Source: Calendula officinalis
Lineage: Eukaryota > Streptophyta > Magnoliopsida > Asterales > Asteraceae
DNA length: 64,000 bases
Reading direction: 5' to 3'
Assembly: GCA_963853835.1 (NCBI GenBank)
Contig: OY970835.1
Location: 35,724,047-35,788,046 of the forward strand
In this document: piece after piece, positions 1-16,002 of the stretch
How the letters are laid out: every line of letters starts with the position of its first letter
How positions within the stretch are numbered: the first letter of the stretch is position 1
The notes under the pieces: generated by a model
Databases searched by the model: none
What the model was told of the DNA's origin: nothing
What the model saw: the letters and a program-made list of their open reading frames with translations, nothing else
Translations under genes and position numbers: made by a program

Positions 1-357
1 CCACTAGGACTGGCAAAATCAAACCCGACCTGTCAACCCAACCCGTTTATAACCCAAAATTAGTGGGTTGGGTTATAACTTTCAACCCGTGGGTCGTAAA
101 CGGGTCAACCCGTTTACAACCCGCCATACAAACAAGTCGGGTTGGGTTTAGATTTAAAACCCATTTACGACCCGTCAACCCGTTTAATATTAAATATATC
201 TTAAATATATAATATAATATAATATATTACTATTTATATATGTATTTTAAATACATAATATAATGTATTATTATAATGTAAAATCTAGTATACACATACA
301 TGAGTCACATATATTAATTTTTCTAGAAGTTAAAGTTGAGTTATGGAAGACGATGAT

Positions 358-2248
<1,891 letters not shown>

Positions 2249-2251
2249 ACT

Positions 2252-2263
2252 TGGTATCAGAGC
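2252..2263 (+). other. Primer binding site, tRNA-iMet type
   Basis: TGGTATCAGAGC, three bases after the 5' LTR end, complementary to the 3' end of plant initiator methionine tRNA. It is the site for priming minus-strand cDNA synthesis. Confidence 0.92.
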
Positions 2264-2500
2264 TACTGTTTAAGTGAATTAGGTTGGATGACCATCCTAG
2301 TCTTAGACTGTAGCTATAGGAATGTAAGATTCCTTGAGATCGATAGGTTGACCTTGAGACTTTATGTTAAGTTTATGGTTGAACCTAGGGGACCTATGAA
2401 AGTGATATGATTGTGAATATTGAGTCCTATGCGACTAATGGGTTGTACATGAGGTACTAAATTGTTTTGGTGTCTTTCATATAGACTTGAACGAAAGAAA

Positions 2501-3826
2501 ATGGTAAATACTCGTAGAAGTGGAAAGGCTCCACAAGATCAAGGGGATAAAATACCCCGTGTTGAGGTTGTGGTTGAACAAGGAAGTCAACCGTCGATGC
2601 ATGAGGAGTCGGGGGTCGGAGCTGATAAGACTCCGGTGACTATGGCGGACCTCCAAACTATCATTGAGCAAGTCAAAGGGATGGTGGCCGAAGAAGTGCA
2701 CCGTATTATGAGAAACCGTGAAAAGTCGGGAAGTGACCGTGAATCCGAAGCTAAATCGGATGATAGAGTCGAGGGTAGTGGTACCCGAAAGGATAAGTCC
2801 CCAATTGGTAGTGGTGATGCTTGGGCAAGGCCCGATGAAAAAGATGGTTATTCTTTTAAGTCCTTTATGGCTTGTAAGCCCAACGTGTACACGGGTAGTT
2901 CGGACCCGAAGGTGACTATGAGGTGGATTCGAGAGACCGAACGGGTCATCGGAAGTAGCAAATGTAGGGAAGCCGATATGGTGGCGTATGCGTCACAATT
3001 GTTGAAAGAAGATGCGATGGTATGGTGGGATATCGTCTACGAAACCCTCGGAAGGGAGGTGGTGAAAAAGATGTCATGGGATGACTTTACCACGAGATTG
3101 AAGAGAAAGTTTTGCCCCGAAAGGGATTTGGAGAAGATGCATGAGAGGTTTGTAAACCTAAAGAAGGGTGATAGGTCGGTTGAGGAGTACTCAAGGGAGT
3201 TCACGGGATTGCTCCCGTTTGTTGCAAGAACTTATTTTGAGGAAAGATCGAGGGTAGTCCGTTATGCTTGTGGGCTACCTTGGGATTACCAATTGGAGGT
3301 AAAGAGAGCGGTCACACTCGATGAGGCCATTAGTGCCGCCCGGGGCGTGGAAGAGGTGAGTGCGACGAGGAGTGCCGAGAGGGCCCACGTGAACGAGAAA
3401 AGGAGGGCTGAGAGTGGCTCGGGAACTTCTAAAAAGGGGAAGTTCACATCAAATTCCTCCAAGCAAGGAAGCGTTGCCCCGTGCAAGAGATGCGGGAAGA
3501 ACCATGCCGGCGAGTGCCGAGGAGATTCGAAGGCGTGCTATAATTGTGGAAAGACGGGGCATATGGCACGGGATTGTAGATCCAAGGCGTTTTCCGAGGT
3601 GGAGTGTTACTCGTGCCATGAAATGGGACACTATAGCATTGTGTGCCCGAAAAAGGGGATCGAGCCAATGACGACCACGGCTCAAAAGAAAGTGGAGCCG
3701 GCTAAAGTGAAGGGGCGTTCCTTTCAACTGACTCGAGAGGAGGCAAAAGAGGCCCACGATGTAATATCAGGTACTTTATTCATTAATTTCTTGTCAACTC
3801 ATGTATTTTTTGATTCGGGATCGTAG
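2501..3826 (+). CDS. gag: Gag polyprotein running into protease start, copy 1
   Basis: The reading frame gives 441 residues from ATG 2501 (MVNTRRSGKAP); the frame is open 13 codons further upstream, but the start used here aligns with copy 2. It would form the nucleocapsid of retrotransposon particles. The central part is the plant retrotransposon Gag domain. Near residues 345-360 and 369-382 lie two CX2CX4HX4C zinc knuckles (CYNCGKTGHMARDC and CYSCHEMGHYSIVC), preceded by a third, irregular Cys/His cluster (CKRCGKNHAGEC). The frame ends at TAG 3824 directly after FFDSGS, the D-S-G active-site triad expected at the start of the aspartic protease. Gag itself looks intact. Confidence 0.85.
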   Translation: MVNTRRSGKAPQDQGDKIPRVEVVVEQGSQPSMHEESGVGADKTPVTMADLQTIIEQVKGMVAEEVHRIMRNREKSGSDRESEAKSDDRVEGSGTRKDKSPIGSGDAWARPDEKDGYSFKSFMACKPNVYTGSSDPKVTMRWIRETERVIGSSKCREADMVAYASQLLKEDAMVWWDIVYETLGREVVKKMSWDDFTTRLKRKFCPERDLEKMHERFVNLKKGDRSVEEYSREFTGLLPFVARTYFEERSRVVRYACGLPWDYQLEVKRAVTLDEAISAARGVEEVSATRSAERAHVNEKRRAESGSGTSKKGKFTSNSSKQGSVAPCKRCGKNHAGECRGDSKACYNCGKTGHMARDCRSKAFSEVECYSCHEMGHYSIVCPKKGIEPMTTTAQKKVEPAKVKGRSFQLTREEAKEAHDVISGTLFINFLSTHVFFDSGS

Positions 3827-4103
3827 ATTAAGTCGGTTAAATAGAGTTAGCCATTGGGAAATCTCAATGGTCGAATGTGTATATAGAAATTGTGAGTTAG
3901 AATTAAGTGGGAAAAAGTTTAAAGTCGATTTATTGACCGTGAGGATAAAGAATTTTGATATGATTATCGGTATGGATTGGTTGAGTATGCACCAAGCCAA
4001 GATATTGTGTGATTATAGCTTAACTGTTGGGTTGTCGCACGGATTGGTGGTTAAAGGAATTGGAGATAAGTTGTATGACGTGGGTATTTATTTTGGGGAA
4101 TAA
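3827..4103 (+). pseudogene. Protease C-terminal remnant, copy 1
   Basis: In a different frame from gag, the segment encodes a protease-like tail including MIIGMDWLSMHQAKILCDY, the conserved second half of Ty3-type aspartic proteases. A stop after the active site and a frame change separate it from gag, so no complete protease can be made. Compared with copy 2, some codons just after the active site appear to be missing here. No reverse transcriptase follows. Confidence 0.7.
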
Positions 4104-6433
4104 TCTTTCCGGTTAGTTATGTGTATGGAAATTATATTTTTAGAAAGGATTATGGTTCGGTGTGTCGCGGGTAGTAAGGATATAGGGGTTGATGCTATTA
4201 TATAGTATCAAAAGATGAACCGCAAGGACGGTAAATGTTTCCAACAAATGGATAGTAGTACCATGAAGTACTAAGTTTTGGTAAGAAGTGTAGTAAGGAT
4301 GGAAATTTGGAAATAGAAACCTTGGAATTGGAACTTGAGTATTTGGCGGGAATCCGGATAAGTAATGTAATGTTAATATATATAAATGGGAAAGAAAAGA
4401 ATGATTAAAGGTATAGTGATGCCTTGGAACTAATAAATGTAACATAGGTGGAAAAGAGTAAGTGTCAGGAATGGCATAATTTAAGTGTTAGAAGTGGTTG
4501 AATAAAATTTGGCAGGTAGCCATAATAAGTTTCGTGACATGGATGATCGATTTGATATTAAGGGTAAGATGACGATTATGGACAAAATGTCATAATAAGG
4601 ATGTGAAATAATATGACATAGTGTGTGTGAGACTACGACTGGGAAATAGATACTTCAAGGTATCGCGATTTAGAAAGACGGGAACATGGAATGTTGGGCT
4701 AATGGGGGCCAAGTCATGGGTTACAAATGTAGACCGGGGTCGAATGGTTAACTCAAAGGTGACAGGGTTGGCCGGTGAACTTTGGTTAAAGGAATAGATT
4801 GGTGGTTACCCCGGTGGTAATAAGAGGTTTGGAAATCGGTAATAAGGAAATGGACCGGTTAAGAGTGATTAATGTGTAAGTGAAATGGTAAATGACAATC
4901 GGAGATTTTATCGGTATAACCGCGGGGTACAATGCATGTGCATTATGTGATGGCCTTGGAAGGCATACAATAATGGAAAGATAATATTATATGAAATGTG
5001 CTAAATTGCATGGTGAATAAATAGACGATTAAATGAGTAAGATAGTGGTAAAGTGTGTGATGTGAAAAGGTGCATACTTGTGAAGTATGCGTGTCAGGAT
5101 AAGAAAGAAAGAAGGTGTTTAGCTCGGGGGATCCCCGGCTACTATGATATTTGGGGGTGGAATCGGTTGGGCGAATCCCAATGGTTCCATTCCGAGATTG
5201 GAGATGTCCCAATCGCTGTGACAGCTTGGATCTTGATGGATTGGAGACTTTCCAGTCATCTTGATGAGATAGTTAAATTATGGATTGTTATGTCCGTATA
5301 ATAATGTTTATGTATTTATGTGATGAATGTAGAACCATGTGGTTAATGTGTATTGCTATGATTTTATGATAAGTGCGAATTTGGTGTGAAATGCGGGTTG
5401 CATTAGGTCGGGTGTGGGTATGGGATGCCTACGACTTCTAGAACATGTGGAAAATGATGCTTTTAGAAAACAATTGTTATTGAGAATCAGGATATGGTCA
5501 ACTTGTGTGAAATTTTGGTATGTGAGGCGAAGATGATTGAAATGGTTCTAGGTAATGGTATAAGTGACCGAATGAAGGTCAAGAAACGGTAAGGATGGAT
5601 GTAACCATAAGGTAATGTGAGAACTCAGAGAATTGTGAAAAGATGGGAATTTTGGAATTATGGACGATCGTTAAGGAAACATTAATGGGTGTAACCGGAA
5701 GTGATAAGTCGAGAATGAGATCTCGAGGGTAGGGAATCTGTTAATTGAAAAGAAAAGTATGGTTGACTTTAGGCAAAAGTCAAGATTAGTCAACATGTGA
5801 TTAGTTGACTTGGTTAATGATGGGTTTTGACTTTCGTCTCGGATGACTCGCGATGATGGTAGTATAATGTATTAGTTGTGTGTATGAGAAATGGGTAATG
5901 AAGTAATTAAAAGAGTTATGGTCAAATTTTGTGACTTTGACCCGTTGGGCGTTTTCAAGTTGAATTTGGGAATTGGGTATCCAATGGTTGATAAGTCATA
6001 ATTAGAGGTCGATGGTAAAGGAAATTGTTAAAGTATAGTTGACTTTGTTCTTAAGTCAAGGGTTAGACGAGGTTGGAACATGGTAACTTGGTCGAAGATA
6101 GACTTTGACATTGGTGTTGGTCAATTAGTTGATTATAATGCGTGGGTCATGTCATTTCTATGTGTATAAGATGATCGGTTAAAGGATTGAAAGTCTTGTG
6201 GTCAAAATTGTGCAAGTTTGGCCCATTTGGACACTAAAAGCTTAAGATTGATTTTTGACCCGTTTGGATCTAACGGGATTAATTGAATGTTTACATACAT
6301 ATTGTTGACTAATTCGGGATGAGAAAAGTTTAACGGTAATAACCGCGGGAGAATGAGAATGGATACTCGGTAGAATGTGGATTGGAATTTTTGAGTGATT
6401 CCGAGGACGGAATCCTCTTAAAGGGTAGATAGT
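4104..6433 (+). repeat. Non-coding internal region of copy 1
   Basis: 2.3 kb with stops in all frames and no recognisable polymerase motif. The same non-coding sequence follows gag-protease in copy 2 (about 60500-62873), so it is a stable part of the family rather than private decay. It contains another GGGGATCCCC palindrome near 5128. A weak purine tract (AAAGGGTAGATAG, 6420-6432) before the 3' LTR may serve as polypurine tract. Confidence 0.75.
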
Positions 6434-8329
<1,896 letters not shown>

Positions 8330-8656
8330 ATGATCGGGTTGCTTATTTTGAGCTTTCATTTTGTATTTTGAACAACTTTTAGTAGTTGTTTGCTTTTGTT
8401 TGTATTTTGCAACTAATCGACGTATTTTGTTATTTTAGTCTTTAAAATTGTGTCTTTTATCTATTTTTTTTATAAAATTATGTTTTATTGGGTCAACCCG
8501 TTTATGACCCAACCCGTGTAATAAATAGGTTGGGTTGAAGATCTCAACCCGTTTAGATAAAAAGGTTGGGTTGGGTTGAGATTTTCAACCCGCGAACCCA
8601 AATAGTTCAACCCATTTATGACCCAACCCGACCTGATTGCCACCCCTACGCACCAC

Positions 8657-9277
8657 TAGCACCGTCGCACCTCCATAAGTTTTGATAATGTCATGTTAAA
8701 AACTTTAGTTCACTATACTGTTATAACCACAAGGCCTTGTCTACAAGGAAGGAATCTTTTTGTGCATTCAGCTTTTAAAAAGAGATCAAGCAACTTGGGA
8801 TCACCTTGATTTATTTATAGTAAGTTCAGTTATATTGTTCATAACATCATATGTTACAAATCATATTGAAAATGAAGCTCGAGGAAAATGCATCCTTAAT
8901 TCAACGTCATCTATCATACCTACGCAACAAGCGAACAACTTTATAACACACTCAAAAGTAAAGCACGTGTCCATGCAAATACATTATGCAAGTTTTGTGG
9001 CCAATAAATTTAGCTTAAAGACACAGGAAATATAAAATGTAAGGGTAAAACTCCAAATACCTATAAAAATAAGTACTGCCCTCTAACAATAGAGTTCACA
9101 ATATTAAGAAAAATAAATATCCGGGATGCAATTTCTTCATCACCCCACTTCCAAAACAAAATCCTCATTATTAAAACCATTTTTATAGAAAAAAAAACAA
9201 AACCCTCAAAACAAGAAAAGATTCGTCACCATCTATTTGGGGGCCAGAAAAAAGCATCAACCAACAAGCACTCAGAA
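8657..9277. other. Intergenic, 3' flank of carrier gene 1
   Basis: No convincing gene. From about 9040 the sequence resembles that left of carrier gene 2 (about 33252 on), marking the left limit of the duplicated block. The last part should hold the 3' UTR of the minus-strand carrier gene. Confidence 0.5.
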
Positions 9278-10608
9278 TTAGCCGCCGCCTGAACCGTACT
9301 TCTTGCCGAAAACGATAAGCTGCAATTTGTCGTATCCAGAAAGCACACCAGCACCAGCAATAGCACGAAGAATGTTGGCACCAGCACCTTTAAAGAGTGA
9401 TTTGGCACCCTCGTTCTTCAAGATCTGTGAGAAAGCATCAAATGAGCTCTTGTACTTGACTGCTTCACCTGATGTCATCATCATTCTTCTTCTAACTGTA
9501 TCAATTGGGTATGATGCAAGTCCTGCACCATTGGTGATCACCCAACCAAGAGCAAAACTAGCAAAGAAACTATCCTGAAAAATCAAGAAAAATGTATATT
9601 TTTAATAGTCATCCTACAAATGGAATAACAAAATTTATTTAAATACGAAATAAGAGCTACCTGCATCTTTCCAGTGAGCAAAACGGGCTTCAAAGAGTCA
9701 TACAACCCAAAGTAAAGCCCACGGTAGACAATAATTCCAACACAGGAGATATTGAACCCACGGTAGAGCCCAGCAATACCATCAGAAGCAAGAGTCTTCT
9801 TGTAAACATCAACCAACCCATTGAACTGTCTCTCTCCACCCTTCTTTGCAGCCTTTGAATCATTAGCCAAACGGGTTCTCGCGTAATCAAGTGAGTACAC
9901 AAACAGAAGTGAAGAAGCTCCAGCTGCACCACCAGATCCCAAGTTTCCAGCAAACCATTTCCAGTAACCGTCTCTGTCTTTCTTGAAGTTGAACAGACTC
10001 TTGAAGTAATCCTTAAAAGCAAAGTTCAACGCCTGTTTTGTATATATAAAAATATAATAAGTGCAAGGGTTCAATAATACAGGTGGAAAGTTTAATATCA
10101 AATATCAGTACAGGAAAAGTGATCATTTAGTAAGGCTACTTGCCTGAGTTGGGAAGTAACGGATGACATTAGCAGTGTTTCCTCTCCACAAAGCAACAAA
10201 CCCTTCATCCTTAATAGTCCTTCCAAAACAATCACCAATACCTTTGTATGGTTCAGAAAGCCTGCCAGATTTAAGCATCTCATCTTGGTTCTGGATCAAA
10301 AGTTTGACACGTTCAATGGGGGCAGCAGCAGTTTTGGAAACAGCTGCAGAAACTCCACCCATGAGAAAATCAATGGCAAACCCTGAAAGACCTTTCTCAG
10401 CTGGTGCTTGAACACAAACTGGAGATACTTTTGGGATGATCATCGAGAGTTCAGATGATGGTTGAGTTGGGTATTGGAAGGCAGCGTTTGAGTAGTTCCC
10501 ATATTGGAATTGTCTTTGAGGAACGGTTTCACGGCTACGAAGATGTGTCATGCTTGATCCGAAAAGACCTAGCTTTTGGGACACAGTTGGGTGCTGAGAA
10601 CGATCCAT
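9278..10608 (-). CDS. AAC: Mitochondrial ADP/ATP carrier, gene 1
   Basis: It exchanges cytosolic ADP for matrix ATP across the inner mitochondrial membrane. Three coding exons: 10144-10608, 9661-10032 and 9278-9574 (465+372+297 nt), giving 377 residues, normal for plant carriers with an N-terminal extension. The first 70 or so residues are that extension; three carrier repeats follow, with PIERVK (97-102), LDYARTR (203-209) and PIDTVR (302-307). RRRMMM (307-312) is the diagnostic ADP/ATP-carrier signature. Intron 1 of the coding region starts with GC rather than GT; the other junction is GT-AG. Start chosen at ATG 10608, just inside the exon after the leader intron. It has a near-identical paralogue at 33462-34801. 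No defect seen. Confidence 0.95.
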
Positions 10609-11760
10609 TGTAGTGATTTCCCTTCAGAGGCATAAGCATTTATTAGTTTAGAATTTAGGATAAAACAAATATATAGACATATACATATTCTCAATAAACA
10701 TCAAATGTAAAGCAACATATAGATCACAAACAGCTCCTAAGAACAAATTACAAGACAGAATTCTTAAAGTTAATAAAACAATATAGTTGTCGATAAACCA
10801 TTCGTGCATCATATAATGAAATAAGGTAACAAGAAAATTATAATGCTTAACTTTATAGTTTATACAGTTTGATAGTCAACATGCTTAACCAGCCAAAGAG
10901 ACAAGTCAATACTCAATACTGTAATACTGAAGTTCCAAAGGTTATAACAAGAATGTAAAGTTTGATCAGTTTAAGATGGTCGTTTACAGATTATCACGTC
11001 TTAAGAAATAATTAAGTTATTAATCTAATTTGTGATCAATCAACGAAGCATAGATTATGTGAGATATCATACAGTACATCATCATGATGAGCAATCACAA
11101 AGCCTCAACAAAGATAATATTTCATACATTCACAGACTAATAGACAACTTTGTTTCAGATCTAACAATGATTACAATCGCTTAAAGTTATAATAAACTAT
11201 TTACAGTTTTTTCATAGTCGAAAGGAAAGGATGTTGACTTTATTCAACTAGATCGAGATACTTTGTAAACTTCGAGCATTTGACGTATAGTCAAAAACCG
11301 ATTTCAATTAATCAAGCGACAAAAAAGCATAAAATTCGCAAATCTACAGTTCAACTCTTGAAAACAATACAATAAAATAATCAACAAAGTTCTTCAAACA
11401 TAGAACAACAATCAAATCACAGATCTACTACAAAACGAAAAACTAGATGCAAAATCAGCAATCAAAATGAAAAAACGAAGTTGATTTTACAGATCCGACT
11501 CGATCCAATAAAATCAACTGCAAATACATCGACATGAACAAATTAAACATGTAAACATAGATCTATCAGCTAGAAATGACAAACGTATAGATCTACAAGC
11601 TACAGAAACGGAATTGACAGATGAAGAAACTACCTTTGTAGAGAGAGAAGCGATTGAACGGATCCGCGTATGGTGCGGCTCCAGAAAAACAGCTAAAAGG
11701 GATGGAGGGAATGAGAATGGAGCGTCCAAGGGTTTATGAAGAGGGAAAACGCTGTCTCTC
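10609..11760 (-). promoter_or_regulatory. Leader intron, leader exon and proximal promoter of carrier gene 1
   Basis: On the minus strand a non-coding leader exon ends at 11634 with a GT donor (11632-11633). The intron runs to an AG at 10622-10623, 13 nt before the start codon. The exon and its splice site are conserved upstream of gene 2, while the intron has diverged much more than the coding exons. A telo-box-like AAACCCT lies on the minus strand at 11729-11735. The leader exon's 5' limit cannot be fixed from sequence alone. Confidence 0.65.
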
Positions 11761-11819
11761 AGGGTTGCGTGCGTTGTCTGTAAAGGGTATGCTTTTTGTC
11801 ATTATTTACAATTTCGCCA

Positions 11820-11845
11820 TGGGCCCTTTCATTGTCATAAGCCCA
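11820..11845 (-). promoter_or_regulatory. Site II (TGGGCY) motifs upstream of carrier gene 1
   Basis: TGGGCC at 11820-11825 and, on the minus strand, TGGGCTT at 11839-11845. Site II elements together with telo-boxes are known from promoters of plant nuclear genes for mitochondrial and ribosomal proteins and bind TCP factors. The second site is kept upstream of gene 2 (36022-36028); the first is altered there. Confidence 0.45.
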
Positions 11846-11873
11846 TATTTTAACGGAATCCGAGTATCCGAAG

Positions 11874-12557
11874 TAGAGATGCACAACCGGACCGGTTTTT
11901 TAACCGAACTGGTTTAAAAACCGGTTTAAAACCGGTTTCAAACCGGTTTAATAGTCGAGAAAAGCGGATCGGTTCCAAACCGGAGGTTCCCAACCGGTTT
12001 AAGTTTTTGTCGAGCGGATCGGTTTTTTAACCGGTTTCGCAGAACCGGTTTTTTAACCGGTTTTTAAACCGGATTTTGTCCGAACCGGTTCTTCAACCGG
12101 TTTTTAAACCGGTTTGTACCTCGCTGCCCATTTACTAGCCGTTACATGACCGTTGCACGGGAAAACTAGCCGTTTGACCAAAACCGGACACAAAACCGGT
12201 TTAAAAACCGGTTAAAAATCCGGTTTTCGCAAAAAAAATCCGGTTTTACGTATTTTGCTCATAAAAAATACAAAAAAAAAAAAAAAAAAAAAACGGAAAA
12301 CCCGTCAAAACCGGTTTTTAAACCGAAACCGATCCGATCCGAACCGGTTTTTAAACCGAAACCGATCCGATCCGGTAAAACCGATCCGATCCGAACCGGT
12401 TTGAAACCGGTCCGAACCGGTTTTAGTATATTTCGGGTAAAACCGGTTTAAAAACCGAACCGGTTTTGTCAAAACCGGTTTTGACCGGGGTTGACTAAAA
12501 CCGATCCGGTTTTTAAACCGGTTCGGTTTTTCGAAAAATCCGGTTTGTGCACCTCTA
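11874..12557. mobile_element. hAT non-autonomous element, ACCGGTT-rich
   Basis: 684 bp flanked by a perfect 8-bp duplication ATCCGAAG (11866-11873, 12558-12565). The ends are TAGAGATGCACAA and, reverse-complemented, TAGAGGTGCACAA. The body is a dense array of AACCGG/CCGGTT motifs plus an A run (about 12270-12292), with no coding capacity. The same end (TAGAGGTGCACAAACCGG) begins the transposase-bearing element at 54866, so that family is the likely source of transposase. Confidence 0.9.
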
Positions 12558-12716
12558 ATCCGAAGTACAAATTTAATTTTCACCTATAAATATAAATATT
12601 TAGTAGGAATTAAAAATAGTTTTAATTAATTAATATAATGTTGGCTTTTAGAGGATTCCCTAAGTAAAGTCTGAATTTTAGCTATTGGTATTAGGTAGTA
12701 ACACGTATAAGTTATA

Positions 12717-12960
12717 TTCCCTCCGTCCCACAAAAAACTTCTCATTTCACTTTGGCACAAGTTTTAAAGTGATAGTTAGTAGTGGGATTATTAGTAATAA
12801 TTTTGATTAAAATATAATATTGGTTTGGAGATCGAAAGATTATTAGTGGATAGTTAGTGGTAGGGTCCTTGATAATAATAATATTATATTGAAATGTGAA
12901 GCTTTTTGTGAGGCAAAAATTTAGGGTGAAATGAGAAGTTTTTTTTTGGGACGGAGGGAG
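12717..12960. mobile_element. Stowaway-type MITE
   Basis: About 244 bp between TA dinucleotides, with ends in the CCCTCCGTCCCAC / GGGACGGAGGGAG style of plant Tc1/mariner MITEs. No coding sequence. Confidence 0.8.
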
Positions 12961-12962
12961 TA

Positions 12963-14045
12963 ACACTTAATAAAACTATGTATTTTTCTTTTTTATATGG
13001 TATAATCCATTGTTATAGTTCAAACAAAGTTAATTCTAAATCATCTCATTTTTAAGAAAAAAATATCAGGAATACATTAATAAAAAAATAAAAAAAATTT
13101 CATTTCACTTCCATTCTCTTCCCTCCGTAGAGACCTCGATGAGGTACGCCAAAGCCCTCAACATTTGTATTTGGCGGTGCCAAAATCCACATCATAGGTG
13201 GTACTAAAGGCTCCACAAAGGCTGAGTGCATAGAGATAACGAGCGTTAAACATGAAAAGGCAACGTAAACACTTCCCACCCCCACGGCTTCACCAACTTT
13301 GTCTTTTAACATCACGGAGAGCATCTTTAACATAGGGAGTGAGTTTTACACGACAACTTTTGTGGCATGTACCACAACTCTTGCTTAATTTAGTTGTGTA
13401 GTAAACTGCTAAACTTGTACTCTATGGTATGGTCATTAAAACTTGTGGTGTAAAAATGAATTCCCCTTTAACATAGGTGTTAAACACTTAAACCCATGTT
13501 AAAGAGTCAAAATAGCTTTAACATGTCTGTCACACCTTGTGATATTACTACTTTTCAATATAATATTGCTTCTTTCAATTATACTTACTATTTCTCCAAA
13601 ATAAAATTTTGAAACATAGTAGAAATAGGGGTGTGTTTGGTTTCGGAACCGGGTCGAACTGGAACTAGTAAACTCGAGAAGTGAAATTTAGGAAATACGA
13701 GAACTGAGAACCAGACAAAACTTACCAGTTCCGGTTCGGGTAATTCCGGATTTAGAACCGAGTACAACCGAAAATTTATTAGTTTGGCTTGTAATTGTTT
13801 TGGTTAATTTATTTATGTTAAACTATGAAATTGTTTGTTAAGCTTATAGTTTGAAATGATGTTCGTATTCTTTTGAAAGTTGGAGGGCTACTTATGTATC
13901 TCACAAGCATTGTAGTCCCCGCACGTTGTTGCGAGATTATAAACGTAAAAAAAATTTCTGTAGAGATTAAGATTTACGTTTGATCTGATTTAGTTTTTTT
14001 TTATGAACAAATAAAATGATGTAGTGCAAGATACATTAAAATGTA
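12963..14045. other. Intergenic, repeat fragments
   Basis: No supported gene. A 77-codon open frame on the minus strand (13100-13333) lies in sequence that looks like an old repeat and shows no domain. At about 13628 a hAT-style end (TAGGGGTGTGTTTGG) is followed by CCGG/ACCGG-rich sequence without a matching right end. A CCCGCAC...TTGCG hairpin near 13920 resembles a decayed Helitron end. Confidence 0.4.
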
Positions 14046-14830
14046 CTAGGTTAAAACCCGCGCGATGCGGCGGACTGCGAACTATATATTCCTGACGATT
14101 AAAAGTCCATTGGTTACATATTTTTATAATGAATACAATACATAACCATGAAAACTGTGTATAAAATAATAGTTATAAGGTGGGTAAAATAATATTTTAT
14201 TAACATGATAAAAGTATATCTATTTTATTAGCGTGATAAAAAAAAGTTTTATCTATTTTATCAGATGCAAACAAAAAAGTTTATCTATTTTAGAATGATA
14301 AAAATAGGCCAATAACCAACCATATACTATTCATACAGAACACCTATTCATATCTTGAGTAAAATAAAAATGGAATTTGGGACATTAGCAGTAGTATCAA
14401 ATTGGTCAGACACAAACAAAACCATCAACTTTCTCCCTTGATATGTGAGACAAGTTACAAATAAATAAAAATAAATAAAAACAAGTGCAATAAAACCCAC
14501 CACCTAAAAACATGTCTCTACTCATATGACAAAACCTCCAAAATAACCATATTCAACTCCATCCACCTCCAAAATATCAAATTCAATATTCAAATAACAG
14601 ATATTTATTGGAGAAAATATTCATATTTCAACTTGAATAAATATATAATAAAAAAATTCCAACCTTTAAGAATTCAATGATTTAATCCTCATAATCAGCA
14701 GCATTCTCCAATAAGAAGTTGGCTGCCAATTCCTCGTTACGGTCACATGCTAAAAACGCCTCAATAACAAGGGTGCTATCAAAACCCATTGCCTCAAGCT
14801 GATAGTAAAAAAGTCAACAAGTCAATGAAA

Positions 14831-14900
14831 GTCAACAAAAGTCAACAAAAGTCAACAAAAGTCAACAAAAGTCAACAAAAGTCAACAAAAGTCAACAAAA
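14831..14900. repeat. Seven perfect 10-bp tandem repeats
   Basis: GTCAACAAAA repeated seven times without change, preceded by a degenerate unit (14821-14830), in the last intron of the RAD23 fragment. Confidence 0.97.
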
Positions 14901-15965
14901 AATTAAAAATGTGATTAATAGTTTAATACCCACCCGTTCAATGGCCTCCTGTTTAGCTGGATTAACACTAATGGCATGTGGCATTTCTTGATCTCCTTGA
15001 TCAAACAGATCCCTAGAAAAAAGAAGTAAACAATTTTGTCAATTACTCACCCTTCAGAAGCATCAACACGTTCATTGATTAGTTGAAGAAACTCATCATG
15101 ATTTTCTTGGATTAACCCTAAGAGGCTAGGGTTTTGTTTTCCAAGCTCCTGAAGCATCGGCTGTAAAAATCTCTTACATTAATTAATAAAAAAATGTAAC
15201 AAGAAATAAATAAAATTTGTATTATTTAAAACAAGATAAGAAGACAGACCTGTAGTATTTGTGGATTTGATTGTACCATAATTCTCAATGCTTGAAACTG
15301 AAATGCAATATTTAATTCACAAAAATAATGATTAATAAATCAAAAATTAGCATTATAATTTATAATGCTGACATCAGCCTTAAACTTTGACTATATGAAA
15401 CATAAATATTGAATAACACCTGCTGGTTGTTTATAAGAAAATCAAGAGATCCAAGATTGGCTCCTGCAGCACCTGAAGGTATTTCCTGCATAAAATGATT
15501 AAAATCAAATATTCATACCATTCAACATCAAATACAATTAATTAAATAAAAACATAATTTTTTAGTAATTAGTAAATAACGTGCGGAAACATATTCAATG
15601 GAGATGCATTAGGTCCACCAGATAAAGGTGCAGCAGTTTGAGTTGTTGCAGGAAGTTGAGTCACTGGGACTGCAACTTCTACTGTATCTGGAATACCCTG
15701 AAAATATTGGCATTAAAAATTAGTTTTGATTTTTTTTTTTAATTTTTAAATTAAAAAAAGATAACTTGATAATATACAGAATATAAGTAATCAATTGCTC
15801 GTTCTGGATTGTTGTAAGCAGCTTGCAGAGCACGAGTAACTGTTTCTTTGTCCCAACTGCCACCGCCTATATCCATTATGTGTTGAATAGTTTGTTCGAC
15901 ACTATTATTAGTCACCACATTTGATGCAGCTTCACCATATGTATCAGAATTAGCACTGCAGTTAC

Positions 15966-15966
<1 letters not shown>

Positions 15967-16000
<34 letters not shown>
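15967..16000. repeat. A34 homopolymer
   Basis: Thirty-four A residues in a RAD23-fragment intron; on the sense (minus) strand this is a poly-T tract close to the acceptor of the UBA1 exon. Confidence 0.95.

Positions 16001-16002
<2 letters not shown>

Noticed and set aside
4104..6433. Hidden pol gene in LTR copy 1
   Set aside because: All frames are full of stops, and no reverse transcriptase, RNase H or integrase motif is readable in either copy.
9303..9578. Plus-strand open frame over carrier gene 1 (also 33487-33762)
   Set aside because: Antisense shadow of the carrier's last exon.
13100..13333. 77-codon minus-strand frame as a gene
   Set aside because: No domain, no paired exons, and the surrounding sequence looks repetitive; left as intergenic.
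14821..14900. Possible CRISPR-like short repeats
   Set aside because: Units are contiguous 10-mers without spacers in a plant intron; simple tandem repeat.
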